Below are positions 1 through 8,174 of a stretch of 64,000 nt of DNA, piece by piece. Under the pieces are notes generated by a model. That model saw only the letters and a list, made by a program, of their open reading frames with translations, had not been told where the DNA came from and did not search any database. This stretch comes from Sulfurirhabdus autotrophica. GTDB taxonomy: Bacteria; Pseudomonadota; Gammaproteobacteria; Burkholderiales; SMCO01. Both the position numbers and the translations under genes were made by a program. How positions within the stretch are numbered: the stretch's first letter is position 1; every line of letters begins with the position of its first letter. The DNA lies in contig NZ_SMCO01000003.1 of assembly GCF_004346685.1 (NCBI RefSeq), positions 62,001-126,000 on the forward strand, given 5' to 3'.

Positions 1-1075
1 CCCCCACGCCCAACTCTGTAATGGCACTTGCCACATCCAGATCCGGATTGGCCCGCATCGTTTGCGCAGCGGCTTTAACGGATTTTTGATCACGCGGCGT
101 AAATGCACGCAATGCATGCTGAACTCGATTACCCAGTTGGCCAAGTATATTATCTGGAATGTCATCCGGATTTTGGGTGACAAAATACACCCCGACCCCT
201 TTAGAACGGATCAGCCTTACAACCTGTTCAATTTTATCCAGTAAAGCTGATGGCGTATCCTTGAACAAAAGGTGGGCTTCATCAAAAAAGAACACTAACC
301 GTGGTTTTTCAGGATCACCAATTTCCGGCAGATTTTCGAAAAGTTCCGATAACAATCCCAACAGGAAAGTCGAATAGACGCTTGGGGACTGCATCAATTT
401 GTCCGCTGACAAAATATTGATCATTCCGCGGCCCTGGTTATCTGTTTGCATGATATCGCTAATATTAAGCGCCGGCTCACCAAACAGCTTATCTCCACCT
501 CCCTGCTCAATACTTAACAACCCGCGCTGAATAGCGCCAATACTGGCTGCAGAAACATTTCCATAGTCTGTAGTAAATGTTTTCGCGTTATCCCCCACAT
601 ACTGCAACATCGCACGTAAGTCTTTCAGATCAAGCAACAACATCCCATTATCATCAGCAATTTTGAAGACCAGCATCATTACGCCAGATTGGGTATCGTT
701 CAGGTTAAGCATGCGTGAGAGCAGAAGAGGGCCAAATTCCGACACTGTTGTTCTGGCAGGGTGCCCCCTTTCTCCAAAAACATCCCAGAATGTGACCGGA
801 CAAGAGGAGAAAACGTAGTCAGTGAGGCTCATTTTTTCAACACGCTCTGTGATTTTTGGGTGGGTTTTACCTGGTTGACTAATACCAGAAAGATCACCTT
901 TTACATCAGACATAAATACTGGCACGCCCATGCGACTGAAATTTTCAGCTAGCACTTGAAGCGTAACCGTTTTTCCCGTACCAGTTGCACCTGCAATCAA
1001 GCCGTGTCGATTCGCCATTTTTGGCAGCAGAAAAACTTCCTTGTTTCCTTTTGCAATCAGTATAGGATCCGACAT
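1..1075 (-). CDS. HerA-like helicase/ATPase (DUF853, YjgR family), partial
   Basis: The window edge cuts this leftward gene, leaving about 358 N-terminal residues. A Walker A motif, GATGTGKT, lies at residues 29-36, in the segment reading [15 protein letters not shown] Walker B-like [10 protein letters not shown] follows around residues 265-275, then the [20 protein letters not shown]-type segment typical of DUF853. Members of the family are cytoplasmic HerA/FtsK-like ATPases; their physiological role is poorly defined. The ATG at 1075 has GGAG 7 nt upstream, which decides the start over an out-of-frame ATG at 1080. The gene stands alone, separated from the upstream subtilase gene by a terminator. 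Confidence 0.88.
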   Translation of the reverse strand, partial: MSDPILIAKGNKEVFLLPKMANRHGLIAGATGTGKTVTLQVLAENFSRMGVPVFMSDVKGDLSGISQPGKTHPKITERVEKMSLTDYVFSSCPVTFWDVFGERGHPARTTVSEFGPLLLSRMLNLNDTQSGVMMLVFKIADDNGMLLLDLKDLRAMLQYVGDNAKTFTTDYGNVSAASIGAIQRGLLSIEQGGGDKLFGEPALNISDIMQTDNQGRGMINILSADKLMQSPSVYSTFLLGLLSELFENLPEIGDPEKPRLVFFFDEAHLLFKDTPSALLDKIEQVVRLIRSKGVGVYFVTQNPDDIPDNILGQLGNRVQHALRAFTPRDQKSVKAAAQTMRANPDLDVASAITELGVG

Positions 1076-1342
1076 GCCATCTCCGAATTAATCATCAAAT
1101 TTATTTCCTTCTGATTATCATATCATTATCCCATACAGGCGGCGAACCATACCAATTGCGTCACCCGTTTTACGATTGTTCAGACTTGCATCCTGATTCT
1201 GCATTTATCGCGTTTATCTGCCTTGCTTTTCAATAGATATGAAGATGACTCAAATTCAATTTCTCAGCCATTTTAGGAGGAAACTCTAGACCGACAGAAT
1301 CACCCAGATTTGAATGATCGGCATCCAGTGAGAAATTGAGCG

Positions 1343-1378
1343 AAAAAAAAAGGGCCAGGTCGTTAACCTGGCCCTTTT
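1343..1378 (-). terminator. Rho-independent terminator of the subtilase gene
   Basis: A perfect 13-bp stem (1348-1360 with 1366-1378, arms AAAAGGGCCAGGT and ACCTGGCCCTTTT) has a 5-nt loop. On the minus strand it is followed by a run of nine T (1343-1351, partly in the stem). It lies 20 nt beyond the stop of the leftward subtilase gene. Confidence 0.9.
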
Positions 1379-1397
1379 GGCTTTTTACCCCTTCAGC

Positions 1398-3158
1398 TTA
1401 TTTAATAACCTGTATGGAACTTGTTGCCGCATTACCGCTGGTATCCACAGCCTTAACACTGATTACATGGGTACCGGAACTCACTCTGCGCATGTTCCAA
1501 TTATAGGAAAGAGTGCCTCCAGTGACAGTCGTTGCGAGCAATCCATCTATGTAAAGGCTGGTATTGGCAACAGCAACATTATCTTTTGCTTCGGCTAATA
1601 TCAAAACCTTCGTCGCAATTTTGCTGCCATTTATCGGACTGGAAATAGTCACAGTAGGAGGTGTAATATCAACAGCGTTTTTAACATTCACCATTACAAC
1701 GGGTGAAGCGCTGTAATTACCTGCTGCGTCATAAGCATAAGCCACCAATTGCGCCTCACCATCCGATACCTTTGTTGAATCCCATGAGAATGCATATGGC
1801 GAAGCGTTATCACTAGCAACCAAAACACCATTAGCTAGCAGATCAACATGCGTCACCCCCACATTATCCGATGCAGAGGCATCAACAGAAACCCACCCTG
1901 ATACGGTCGCATTATTTCCTGGAGAACCGATTGCTACCACTGGCGCGCTCAAGTCTCTCGACACTGATAGAGCAGCAGCCTGCACCGCAGCAAAAGTATT
2001 CACCCTGCCATATCCATAGTTCTGGTCCCACCCGGCAGTGCCAAGATCAACCGCAGTGGTTTTCAGCAGGTTTTCCACATCCACAGGGCTAAGTTGCGGG
2101 TTAGCTGCCAACATCAACGTAACGGTACCCGCTGTGGCAGGACTGGAGAATGAAGTACCTGAAACGGCACTATATCCGCCACCTCGGGTTGTAGTCCAGA
2201 TACCTGCACCCGGTGCGGAAACATCCACAAATGGGCCATAGGTAGACCAACTGGTTTTCACATCATTACTATCCGTTGCAGAAACGGAAATCATTGTGTC
2301 GTCAGCAAGAGAGCTGTCCAGAGCACCACTATTACCCGCTGAAACAACTGTCACCCCGCCCTTGTTTTTCATATATTGAGCGGCATTCTGGACCGTAGCG
2401 TAACCTGACACGGCATAGCTGATATTGGCAACCCGCGCCCCATGATCAGCAGCCCAAATCAGACCGTTGGCTATTGTACTGATGCTGGCCATGCCATCTG
2501 TGCCACTAATGCGTACTGGCATTATCTTAGCCTGCCAGGCAAAAGAACTCACACCAATCGCATTATCACTGGCAGCACCTACTACCCCGGCTACCATCGT
2601 TCCGTGCCCATAGACGTCAGCTGTATCTGCATTATTGTCATACATGTTCCAGCCAGGAACGAGCTGTCCTGCCAAATCAGGATGGGTCGCATCAACACCG
2701 GTATCCAATATGGCTACTGTAATTCCGTTTCCCAGACTGATGTCCCACGCACTGCCTGCCTGCATTTTATTCAAGTGCCACTCATTTGGCGTATAGGGGT
2801 CATTTGACGTTTTTTCTGCATGAAGAATGTAATCCAGCTCAGCGAATTTGATATTCTTATGTTTTCTCAAACTGTTTAGCACAGCCTTTTCTGACGCATT
2901 ACCGGGAAGTTCAACAATTTGAACATTGACCCCTTTAATTTTTCTCAATGCGTGACCGCCGTGTGGCTTCAGCACCTTTTCAAATTCAGCGGCATCAAGG
3001 CCTGCACGGGGTTGAACAAGAATTCTGCCCTTTACCCAGTCGGCACCAGGTTCTATAGCAGACACAGGATTGGCAGCCAGGCAGAGACCTGCTCCCGCTA
3101 GCAACGTGAACAACAAATTATGGGGGAAAACGTGTAGATACTGCTTGGACTGGCTCAT
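1398..3158 (-). CDS. Secreted S8 (subtilisin-like) serine peptidase with C-terminal Ig-like domains
   Basis: A 586-residue subtilase preproprotein. A signal peptide occupies about residues 1-34 (hydrophobic FTLLAGAGLCLAA, then NPVSA) and an I9-like propeptide about 40-110. The S8 catalytic domain has Asp152 (AILDTGVD), His185 (YGHGTMVAG), oxyanion Asn276 (SAGNSG) and Ser336 (SGTSFSSPATAG). The last 190 residues hold two bacterial Ig-like repeats (each with a DxxGN motif), likely for surface or substrate attachment. The ATG at 3158 has GAGG 8 nt away; a TTG two codons upstream abuts the ribosome site and is unlikely. A c-di-GMP-I riboswitch lies in the leader, so expression should follow c-di-GMP. 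The protein should act outside the cytoplasm; its substrate is unknown. Confidence 0.93.
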   Translation of the reverse strand: MSQSKQYLHVFPHNLLFTLLAGAGLCLAANPVSAIEPGADWVKGRILVQPRAGLDAAEFEKVLKPHGGHALRKIKGVNVQIVELPGNASEKAVLNSLRKHKNIKFAELDYILHAEKTSNDPYTPNEWHLNKMQAGSAWDISLGNGITVAILDTGVDATHPDLAGQLVPGWNMYDNNADTADVYGHGTMVAGVVGAASDNAIGVSSFAWQAKIMPVRISGTDGMASISTIANGLIWAADHGARVANISYAVSGYATVQNAAQYMKNKGGVTVVSAGNSGALDSSLADDTMISVSATDSNDVKTSWSTYGPFVDVSAPGAGIWTTTRGGGYSAVSGTSFSSPATAGTVTLMLAANPQLSPVDVENLLKTTAVDLGTAGWDQNYGYGRVNTFAAVQAAALSVSRDLSAPVVAIGSPGNNATVSGWVSVDASASDNVGVTHVDLLANGVLVASDNASPYAFSWDSTKVSDGEAQLVAYAYDAAGNYSASPVVMVNVKNAVDITPPTVTISSPINGSKIATKVLILAEAKDNVAVANTSLYIDGLLATTVTGGTLSYNWNMRRVSSGTHVISVKAVDTSGNAATSSIQVIK

Positions 3159-3304
3159 TTGCAACTCCTCATTAAATCAGGTTCCATCTTGAAACCTGTG
3201 ACATGGGGAATGCTTAGCCAATAGAACGCTCAACAGCCAGCAACGTATACGCAGTGGCTGAAACATCTAAATTGAGCGGAACAGTGCAAATAACTTACTG
3301 TACA

Positions 3305-3400
3305 CACCTGGCCTGGCAGTCCCGCTGTCGTGGGGGAAAACCCCGTTAGACCGGTAACTTTGCGCCCCACCCTTTCGGGTGGTTTGCCTTTTTCAGGACA
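3305..3400 (-). promoter_or_regulatory. Cyclic di-GMP-I (GEMM) riboswitch aptamer
   Basis: Read on the minus strand, the leader of the subtilase gene holds the GEMM-I core in order. AGGCAAACC is followed by a CCACCC-GAAA-GGGTGG hairpin with the GNRA tetraloop. Next come GCGCAAAG, then CCGGTCTAAC, a GGGG-TTTT-CCCC hairpin, and AGCGGGACTGCC. CCTG and CAGG can close the outer stem. The aptamer ends about 147 nt before the ATG. The remaining leader has two hairpins (CAGCCA/TGGCTG, and CAGGTT/AACCTG just before the ribosome site) but no clear terminator, so translational control is plausible. The family identity rests on conserved positions recognised by eye. Confidence 0.88.
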
Positions 3401-3614
3401 ATCTGCAGTTTCGTTAGACAATGACTACTGTCTGGGTCAGATAACCCAGCGGTTTAAAAAAATTATCACTGTTTACAAAATTGCTTGGAAGAAGTATCTC
3501 AGAAAATAATTCTTTGTGGGATTAATGATTTGTAATTTTATTGCTATTATATTCACAGCACCCTCATACCCTGCCACTCTGCAACATTTTAGTAAATTGA
3601 TGCATTACACAATA

Positions 3615-3638
3615 AAAAAGCCGCTATTGCGGCTTTTT
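3615..3638 (-). terminator. Terminator after PEP-CTERM gene copy 1
   Basis: A perfect 10-bp stem (AAAAAGCCGC / GCGGCTTTTT) with loop TATT lies 24 nt past the stop of the leftward gene at 3663. Its symmetry means it could work in both directions. Confidence 0.85.
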
Positions 3639-3662
3639 ATTTCACTAATTAGCAACGAGGTG

Positions 3663-4334
3663 TTACTGAACTGCTTTTCTTCTTGCCAACCCTACCAAAC
3701 CAATCAGGCCAGATCCTAGCAGCCACGCAGCAGCAGGGACGGGTACCAAATTAGGTGGAAGAGTGGTTGTGCTACCAGCAAAATATGCGCTGGTTACCAT
3801 TCCATTAGCATCACTCAGATTAGAGGTAAACCCAGCCACATGGGCAGCGAAAAAAGGATTAGTAGAACCAAACCAGCTTCCAGCTGTACCAGTTGAAGGA
3901 TTTGCATAACTACTAATACTATCCCCAGCAATATTGATGGAGAAGGTCAATGGATCCAGACGAGAATTACCAGTTCCTGTTTCTGCAACTGAAAATGAGC
4001 CAAAACCATCCAGGTTACCTGACCCAACAGACCAGGAAGTGTTTAGATTGTAAATATTTGAACTGGAAAGCGCCATTGTTGGATTGAAGCCAAACGCCTG
4101 GAGACCAAAATTGGTTCCAATACCAATCGGAGAAGTACTAAAAGCAGAAGTAGTTTCCACCTTAAAATCAATATCTCCAGCATTAGTCGTTGAATCAGAG
4201 ACGGTAACTTTTACATAACCAATTCCATCCAACAATGCATTGGACTGGTCGAGGTAGTAAGTAACAGAAGCAGCTTGAGCATTCATTCCCCAAGCCAACC
4301 CTAAGCAAACCACAAGTTTCGCTGTACGTTTCAT
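3663..4334 (-). CDS. PEP-CTERM/VPLPA-type sorting-signal protein, copy 1
   Basis: A 223-residue secreted protein with a signal peptide (MKRTAKLVVCLGLAWGMNA, cleaved after AQA). The Ser/Thr/Asn-rich body has no recognised domain. The C-terminal sorting signal is VPVPAAAWLLGSGLIGL followed by VGLARRKAVQ: motif, one transmembrane helix, Arg-rich tail. Such tails are recognised by exosortases, which anchor or release the protein at the cell surface or matrix. The ends are nearly identical to the neighbour at 4494-5186, while the middle is unrelated or strongly diverged. The ATG has GGAGAG upstream. A sigma-54-like element with a changed -12 box lies about 95 bp upstream. Confidence 0.88.
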   Translation of the reverse strand: MKRTAKLVVCLGLAWGMNAQAASVTYYLDQSNALLDGIGYVKVTVSDSTTNAGDIDFKVETTSAFSTSPIGIGTNFGLQAFGFNPTMALSSSNIYNLNTSWSVGSGNLDGFGSFSVAETGTGNSRLDPLTFSINIAGDSISSYANPSTGTAGSWFGSTNPFFAAHVAGFTSNLSDANGMVTSAYFAGSTTTLPPNLVPVPAAAWLLGSGLIGLVGLARRKAVQ

Positions 4335-4470
4335 TCGATCTCTCCATCCATATTAAGATTTATACTTCTAATTACAGTGAGTCCTTTTTACTAACAGGGA
4401 CTCAACACAAACTATCGTACTACAATAAAGTAACTATCCTACCAAAACACTATCAATATGATTCTAATGA
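4335..4470 (-). repeat. Duplicated promoter/leader segment, copy 1
   Basis: This stretch upstream of the first PEP-CTERM gene closely matches 5187-5322 upstream of the second. Shared blocks include ATCCATATTAAGATTTAT, ACTCAACACAAACTATC and ACTATCAATATGATTCTAAT. With the matching signal peptides and sorting tails this marks a tandem gene duplication. Confidence 0.85.
4429..4444 (-). promoter_or_regulatory. Degenerate sigma-54-like promoter of PEP-CTERM copy 1
   Basis: On the minus strand TGGTAGGATAGTTACT aligns with TGGCACGNNNNTTGCW at the same place as the better element of copy 2. The invariant GC of the -12 box is AC here, so the promoter may be weak or dead. No 17-bp enhancer-like element was found between it and the upstream gene. 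Confidence 0.5.
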
Positions 4471-4493
4471 ACAAACCTGAAATTAAAGGGTAA

Positions 4494-5186
4494 TTACTGA
4501 ATGACTCTTCTTCTAGCCAAGCCCACCAAACCAATCAAGCCAGAACCAAGCAACCAAGCAGCTGCTGGTACAGGAACCACTTGTGGAGGAAGCCCTGGGT
4601 TATTAACGAAGCTAGCACTGTTGCCATCCTGAAACCCAGTTACGTGAATACCAAGACGTAGATTACCGTTACTTAGATCTAACAGAACATCATTAAGTGT
4701 TTTGCCACTTTTTAATGCATAGTCTAAAGTCAGCCATTCAGAAGCTGCGTTCACACCATGACTCGTTGTTCCGCCATTACCAGCATTTGCTCCAGACGTA
4801 AAAGCAGTGGACGTCGAAGCATTAAAAGGTGGGGTGATATTATTGGCACCAGGCAAATTTGCTGGATTAGCATCTAACGAAAACACTACATTAGTCTGAT
4901 TACCAACGTCGCTATCAGTGATCGTTGGTAAAGGAGAGCCACTTAGAGAAGAAGTACCGGCATCGAAATAAACATCGGTAATGGATGATTTCGATCCTAC
5001 TTTATTATAAAAAGTAAAGCTTACGCCCTTAGTTGTGCCTATTACATCAACTGTAAGCTGAGACTGTCCAATACCACAATCGGTAGAAACGCTAGGCGTA
5101 ATGCAGAAAAAACTCAGCGTAGATGCTTGAGCGTTCATTCCCCAAGCTAACCCTAAACATACCAGAAGTTTCGCAATACGTTTCAT
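4494..5186 (-). CDS. PEP-CTERM/VPLPA-type sorting-signal protein, copy 2
   Basis: A 230-residue secreted protein. Its signal peptide (MKRIAKLLVCLGLAWGMNA) and sorting tail (VPVPAAAWLLGSGLIGL, then VGLARRRVIQ) almost match copy 1, but the roughly 170-residue body differs. It has two Cys near the N-terminus of the mature chain (FFCITP and TDCGIG) that could form a disulfide, and no recognised enzyme domain. The likely role is an exosortase-processed surface or matrix protein. Upstream are a sigma-54-type promoter and two copies of the 17-bp element shared with the other PEP-CTERM loci, so it is probably co-regulated with them. Confidence 0.88.
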   Translation of the reverse strand: MKRIAKLLVCLGLAWGMNAQASTLSFFCITPSVSTDCGIGQSQLTVDVIGTTKGVSFTFYNKVGSKSSITDVYFDAGTSSLSGSPLPTITDSDVGNQTNVVFSLDANPANLPGANNITPPFNASTSTAFTSGANAGNGGTTSHGVNAASEWLTLDYALKSGKTLNDVLLDLSNGNLRLGIHVTGFQDGNSASFVNNPGLPPQVVPVPAAAWLLGSGLIGLVGLARRRVIQ

Positions 5187-5322
5187 TCGATCCCCACATC
5201 CATATTAAGATTTATCTTTCTTATTTAATGAGTCCATTTTACAAACAAAGACTCAACACAAACTATCAGTACTACAATGAAGCAATTATCATACCAAAAT
5301 ACTATCAATATGATTCTAATGA
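5187..5322 (-). repeat. Duplicated promoter/leader segment, copy 2
   Basis: Partner of 4335-4470, with the same blocks in the same order. It keeps the intact -12 GC of the sigma-54-type promoter, unlike copy 1. Confidence 0.85.
5281..5296 (-). promoter_or_regulatory. Sigma-54-type (-24/-12) promoter of PEP-CTERM copy 2
   Basis: On the minus strand TGGTATGATAATTGCT fits TGGCACGNNNNTTGCW, with the essential GG and GC at correct spacing. It lies 95 bp upstream of the ATG at 5186. The nearest 17-bp element starts 52 bp further upstream. Confidence 0.72.
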
Positions 5323-5348
5323 ATAAAATAAATAGTACGATTGGACTT

Positions 5349-5365
5349 TGTAAAATATATCGACA
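5349..5365 (-). promoter_or_regulatory. 17-bp PEP-CTERM upstream element, site 1
   Basis: The plus strand reads TGTAAAATATATCGACA; in gene orientation it is TGTCGATATATTTTACA. It is one of six copies in the window, all upstream of PEP-CTERM genes, and lies 52 bp upstream of the -24/-12 element. Inferred to be an activator (enhancer) site. Confidence 0.65.
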
Positions 5366-5470
5366 ACAAAAATTGTCATAGCAAACCGCAATTCAAGCAG
5401 TTTATTCCTGCTTCATTGGCTTTCAGGTTATGAAGCAAACAGGATTCATTTATTTATGCCAATGTAAAAC

Positions 5471-5487
5471 TGTAAAATATTTCGACA
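5471..5487 (-). promoter_or_regulatory. 17-bp PEP-CTERM upstream element, site 2
   Basis: The plus strand reads TGTAAAATATTTCGACA, the best match to the shared consensus. It lies 122 bp from site 1 and about 175 bp upstream of the promoter, in the same orientation. Confidence 0.65.
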
Positions 5488-5614
5488 CCATAAAATAACT
5501 GGCTGATTAGCCTGTCAGCTTGATTTAATGAGGCTATTCCTTACGCGCTTCAGCGCACGCAATAAATACTTGCAGCGTTTTTAGAAACGTTGCTCCTATA
5601 CTCTGGTAAATTTA

Positions 5615-5884
5615 TCAGCTTTCCAGCCCTTTCTTTAACAACTCAGCGACTAACTCATTCAATCCTGTCTGGCGTTCCTCAGCCAACTCCTGCATCTGTT
5701 TCACTAGATCACTATTCAGCTTTACGGCAAATGGCACCAACCCCAGTGCCTGATCCTGCTTGCGTTGTTCACGTCGATCCAGCACTACAGCAGCCTCTTT
5801 ACCGAAGCGTCCTGGTGTACCGGCCTGACTCAACTTCCTGTTAATTTTCAAACCAAATTCCTTAGCCAAATCAGTTCTTTTCAT
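5615..5884 (-). CDS. Small ribbon-helix-helix-like protein
   Basis: This 89-residue basic protein has a C-terminal half (VPFAVKLNSDLVKQMQELAE, then ERQTGLNELVAELLKKGL) that fits a ribbon-helix-helix fold, a beta-strand followed by two amphipathic helices. The function is probably DNA binding, as a regulator or antitoxin-like protein. The N-terminal 45 residues are rich in Arg, Lys and Gln. The ATG has GGAT upstream. No toxin partner is adjacent and no target is evident. Confidence 0.7.
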   Translation of the reverse strand: MKRTDLAKEFGLKINRKLSQAGTPGRFGKEAAVVLDRREQRKQDQALGLVPFAVKLNSDLVKQMQELAEERQTGLNELVAELLKKGLES

Positions 5885-5969
5885 CGCTTGCTATCCATAT
5901 TAAATCGAGATGCTATATTCTACAGAGCATTAGTTTAATTCGCTTAATTAATGATATAAAACACCCATT

Positions 5970-6527
5970 TCAATGGGTATTCTGCGGTAGCGCCAATTTA
6001 ATCGGGTAGCAATGGCTAATGACCTTGGATCTCGCCTCTGCATCCGATGTATTCGTTAAAATACCCACCATCACTTGAATTGGCTCTTCATGTGAAACCA
6101 CCACGATATGCTCCGCTGAAATTGATCGCATTTTATTCAGAAAAGTAATCAGCCGTCGCTTCATATCTGCATACGACTCACAATCAGGCACTACCGCACT
6201 TAATCTGTCCGGCACTTGTGCTGCATGCCATGCGCTTGTTGGCTTTCCTTCAAATGCAAAAGCACCGGTCTCATTGATCAAGCTGTCTTCTATAATCGGC
6301 ACCTCGAAACGTTTGTTAATTATTTCCGCAGTTTGCCTTGCCCGGGGAAATTCGGAACAATAAATCACATCAATATTAGATTGGGGCAATTCTTTACTAC
6401 AGCATGCTGCCTGCTCCTTTCCTGTAACTGTCAGATTATTACGTACTTCAGGATGAGCATTGACCCGATCCATAAGGTTGAAATCCGCTTCGCCATGGCG
6501 GACAAAATAGAGGGTTTTATTGGGCAT
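5970..6527 (-). CDS. Histidine phosphatase family protein
   Basis: A 185-residue cytoplasmic phosphoglycerate-mutase-like phosphatase. The catalytic motif YFVRHGEADFN lies at residues 6-16, with a second Arg/Glu segment (YCSEFPRARQTAEII) and the C-terminal catalytic His in VVVSHEEPIQVM. The size suits SixA/CobC-like members. The substrate cannot be told. The ATG at 6527 gives the usual family N-terminus; an in-frame GTG at 6542 is an alternative. It is transcribed away from sodC. Confidence 0.85.
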   Translation of the reverse strand: MPNKTLYFVRHGEADFNLMDRVNAHPEVRNNLTVTGKEQAACCSKELPQSNIDVIYCSEFPRARQTAEIINKRFEVPIIEDSLINETGAFAFEGKPTSAWHAAQVPDRLSAVVPDCESYADMKRRLITFLNKMRSISAEHIVVVSHEEPIQVMVGILTNTSDAEARSKVISHCYPIKLALPQNTH

Positions 6528-6713
6528 CTTTTTCAATTCCACAAAAAACTTTCAACAAAATTATTGAATTTTACAGCGACCGATCTAATACAACCAATGG
6601 TTTCAGGTCTAAAACTACCACATGGCGCGCTTGTAACATTCAAATAATGTCCTATAACAGGATAACGCGTTAGTTTCTAACTCGCTCTTTCAAATTTTTC
6701 AAGAGGATTATCC

Positions 6714-7238
6714 ATGAATAAAATGCTTGGCCTGACAGCTATCACTTTACTGTTATCTGTTCATTTTGCTGTTGCGGATGAGCTTGTTATACCCATGAAT
6801 ATGGTTGATAGCAATGGTGTAGGCAAATCAGTCGGTTCAGTGACTGCTTCTGAATCACCATATGGCGTGATTTTCACGCCAAATTTAAGTGATTTAACTC
6901 CCGGTTTGCATGGTTTCCATGTTCACGAAAATGCTGATTGTTCTGCAAAGGAAAAGGACGGAAAAATGGTAGGTGGCCTGGGCGCTGGCGGACATTATGA
7001 CCCTGAAAAAACAGGCAAGCATGAAGGCCCATACGGCAAAGGCCACTTGGGCGACCTTCCCGCTCTATATGTTACAGATAACGGCAAAGCAAATTATCCC
7101 GCACTTGCTCCTCGCCTGAAACTTGCCGATTTGAAAGGCCGATCATTAATGATTCATGCGGGTGGCGACAATCATGCTGACCACCCTGAAAAACTGGGGG
7201 GCGGGGGCTCTCGCATGGTATGTGGAATTGTGAAATAA
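6714..7238 (+). CDS. sodC: Periplasmic Cu/Zn superoxide dismutase
   Basis: A 174-residue precursor with a signal peptide ending at about residue 21 (HFAVA-DE). Copper ligands are in GFHVHE and GAGGHYDP, the zinc/bridging His-Asp segment is around [15 protein letters not shown], and HAGGDNHAD supplies the last copper His. The conserved end [12 protein letters not shown] carries the active-site Arg and the disulfide Cys, paired with Cys in ENADCSAKE. It converts superoxide to peroxide and oxygen in the periplasm. The ribosome site AGAGGA precedes the ATG. The gene is followed after 84 nt by a C1 peptidase gene on the same strand. Confidence 0.95.
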   Translation: MNKMLGLTAITLLLSVHFAVADELVIPMNMVDSNGVGKSVGSVTASESPYGVIFTPNLSDLTPGLHGFHVHENADCSAKEKDGKMVGGLGAGGHYDPEKTGKHEGPYGKGHLGDLPALYVTDNGKANYPALAPRLKLADLKGRSLMIHAGGDNHADHPEKLGGGGSRMVCGIVK

Positions 7239-7322
7239 CATGATTTTTTTTATTCACTGAATTAGTTGATTTTTAAACGTAGTTGCAACAACGCAGTAAT
7301 CATATTTTAACTGGAGGACAAT

Positions 7323-8174
7323 ATGTATACACCAGAACTCAGCATGGGTTGGCAACGCGACCTTCCCGATTTTCGTGACCACACTAAGCAAGCAGATGAT
7401 GTAGCAAAAATCCTGTCAAAATCCAAACGCTTGCAAGCCGCCATAAAAAAAATGCCGGCATCTATCGATTTACGGCAGTGGTGTTCACCTATTGAAGATC
7501 AAGGCAACATTGGTTCTTGCACTGCAAATGCCGGAGTAGGCTTGCTGGAGTATTTTGAGCGCCGCGCATTTGGCAAACATCTGGATGGTTCCCGCCTGTT
7601 TCTTTATAAAGCTACGCGCAACCTGCTTGGCTGGACGGGAGATCAGGGCGCTCATTTGCGCGCCACCATGAAGGCAATGGTGTTGTTTGGTGTCCCGCCA
7701 GAAACACATTGGCCCTATAAAGTGACCAAATATGATGAGGAACCACCAGCATTTTGCTATGCCTTCGCCCAAAACTACAAAGCGCTGAATTATTACCGGT
7801 TAGATCCTCCCGGTACGTCGACAAGCCAACTGCTTACAGCGATCAAAAACAATCTCGCTGCCAACTTACCCTGCATGTTTGGGTTTACTGTATATAGCTC
7901 GATTCCGCCAAGCGGTGATGGCAAAGGTGAGATTCCTTATCCACTCAAAGGTGAATCAGTGCTGGGCGGCCATGCGATTGTTGCAGTGGGATTTAACGAC
8001 ACCAAAGTGATAGGTAAAAATAAGGGCGCATTATTGATCCGCAACTCCTGGGGCACAAGCTGGGGAATGCAGGGATATGGCTGGCTACCTTATGCTTATG
8101 TGGAAAGTGGGTTGGCAGTGGACTTCTGGTCGCTGGTTAAAGCTGATTATATCGATACTGATTTATTCAAATAA
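7323..8174 (+). CDS. C1 (papain-like) family cysteine peptidase
   Basis: A 283-residue protein with a papain-type active site. The oxyanion Gln and nucleophile Cys66 are in EDQGNIGSCTANAG, His217 in LGGHAIVAVGF and Asn241 in IRNSWGTSWGMQGYGW. No signal peptide or propeptide is evident, as in bacterial C1A-like proteins related to the bleomycin-hydrolase/cathepsin fold, so a cytoplasmic location is likely. The substrate is unknown. GGAGG lies 5 nt before the ATG. The 3' end overlaps the convergent hydrolase gene by 8 nt. Confidence 0.9.
   Translation: MYTPELSMGWQRDLPDFRDHTKQADDVAKILSKSKRLQAAIKKMPASIDLRQWCSPIEDQGNIGSCTANAGVGLLEYFERRAFGKHLDGSRLFLYKATRNLLGWTGDQGAHLRATMKAMVLFGVPPETHWPYKVTKYDEEPPAFCYAFAQNYKALNYYRLDPPGTSTSQLLTAIKNNLAANLPCMFGFTVYSSIPPSGDGKGEIPYPLKGESVLGGHAIVAVGFNDTKVIGKNKGALLIRNSWGTSWGMQGYGWLPYAYVESGLAVDFWSLVKADYIDTDLFK

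Noticed and set aside
2442-2807. 121-residue frame antisense to the subtilase
   Set aside because: It covers the catalytic Asp/His region of the real gene and has no supporting signal.
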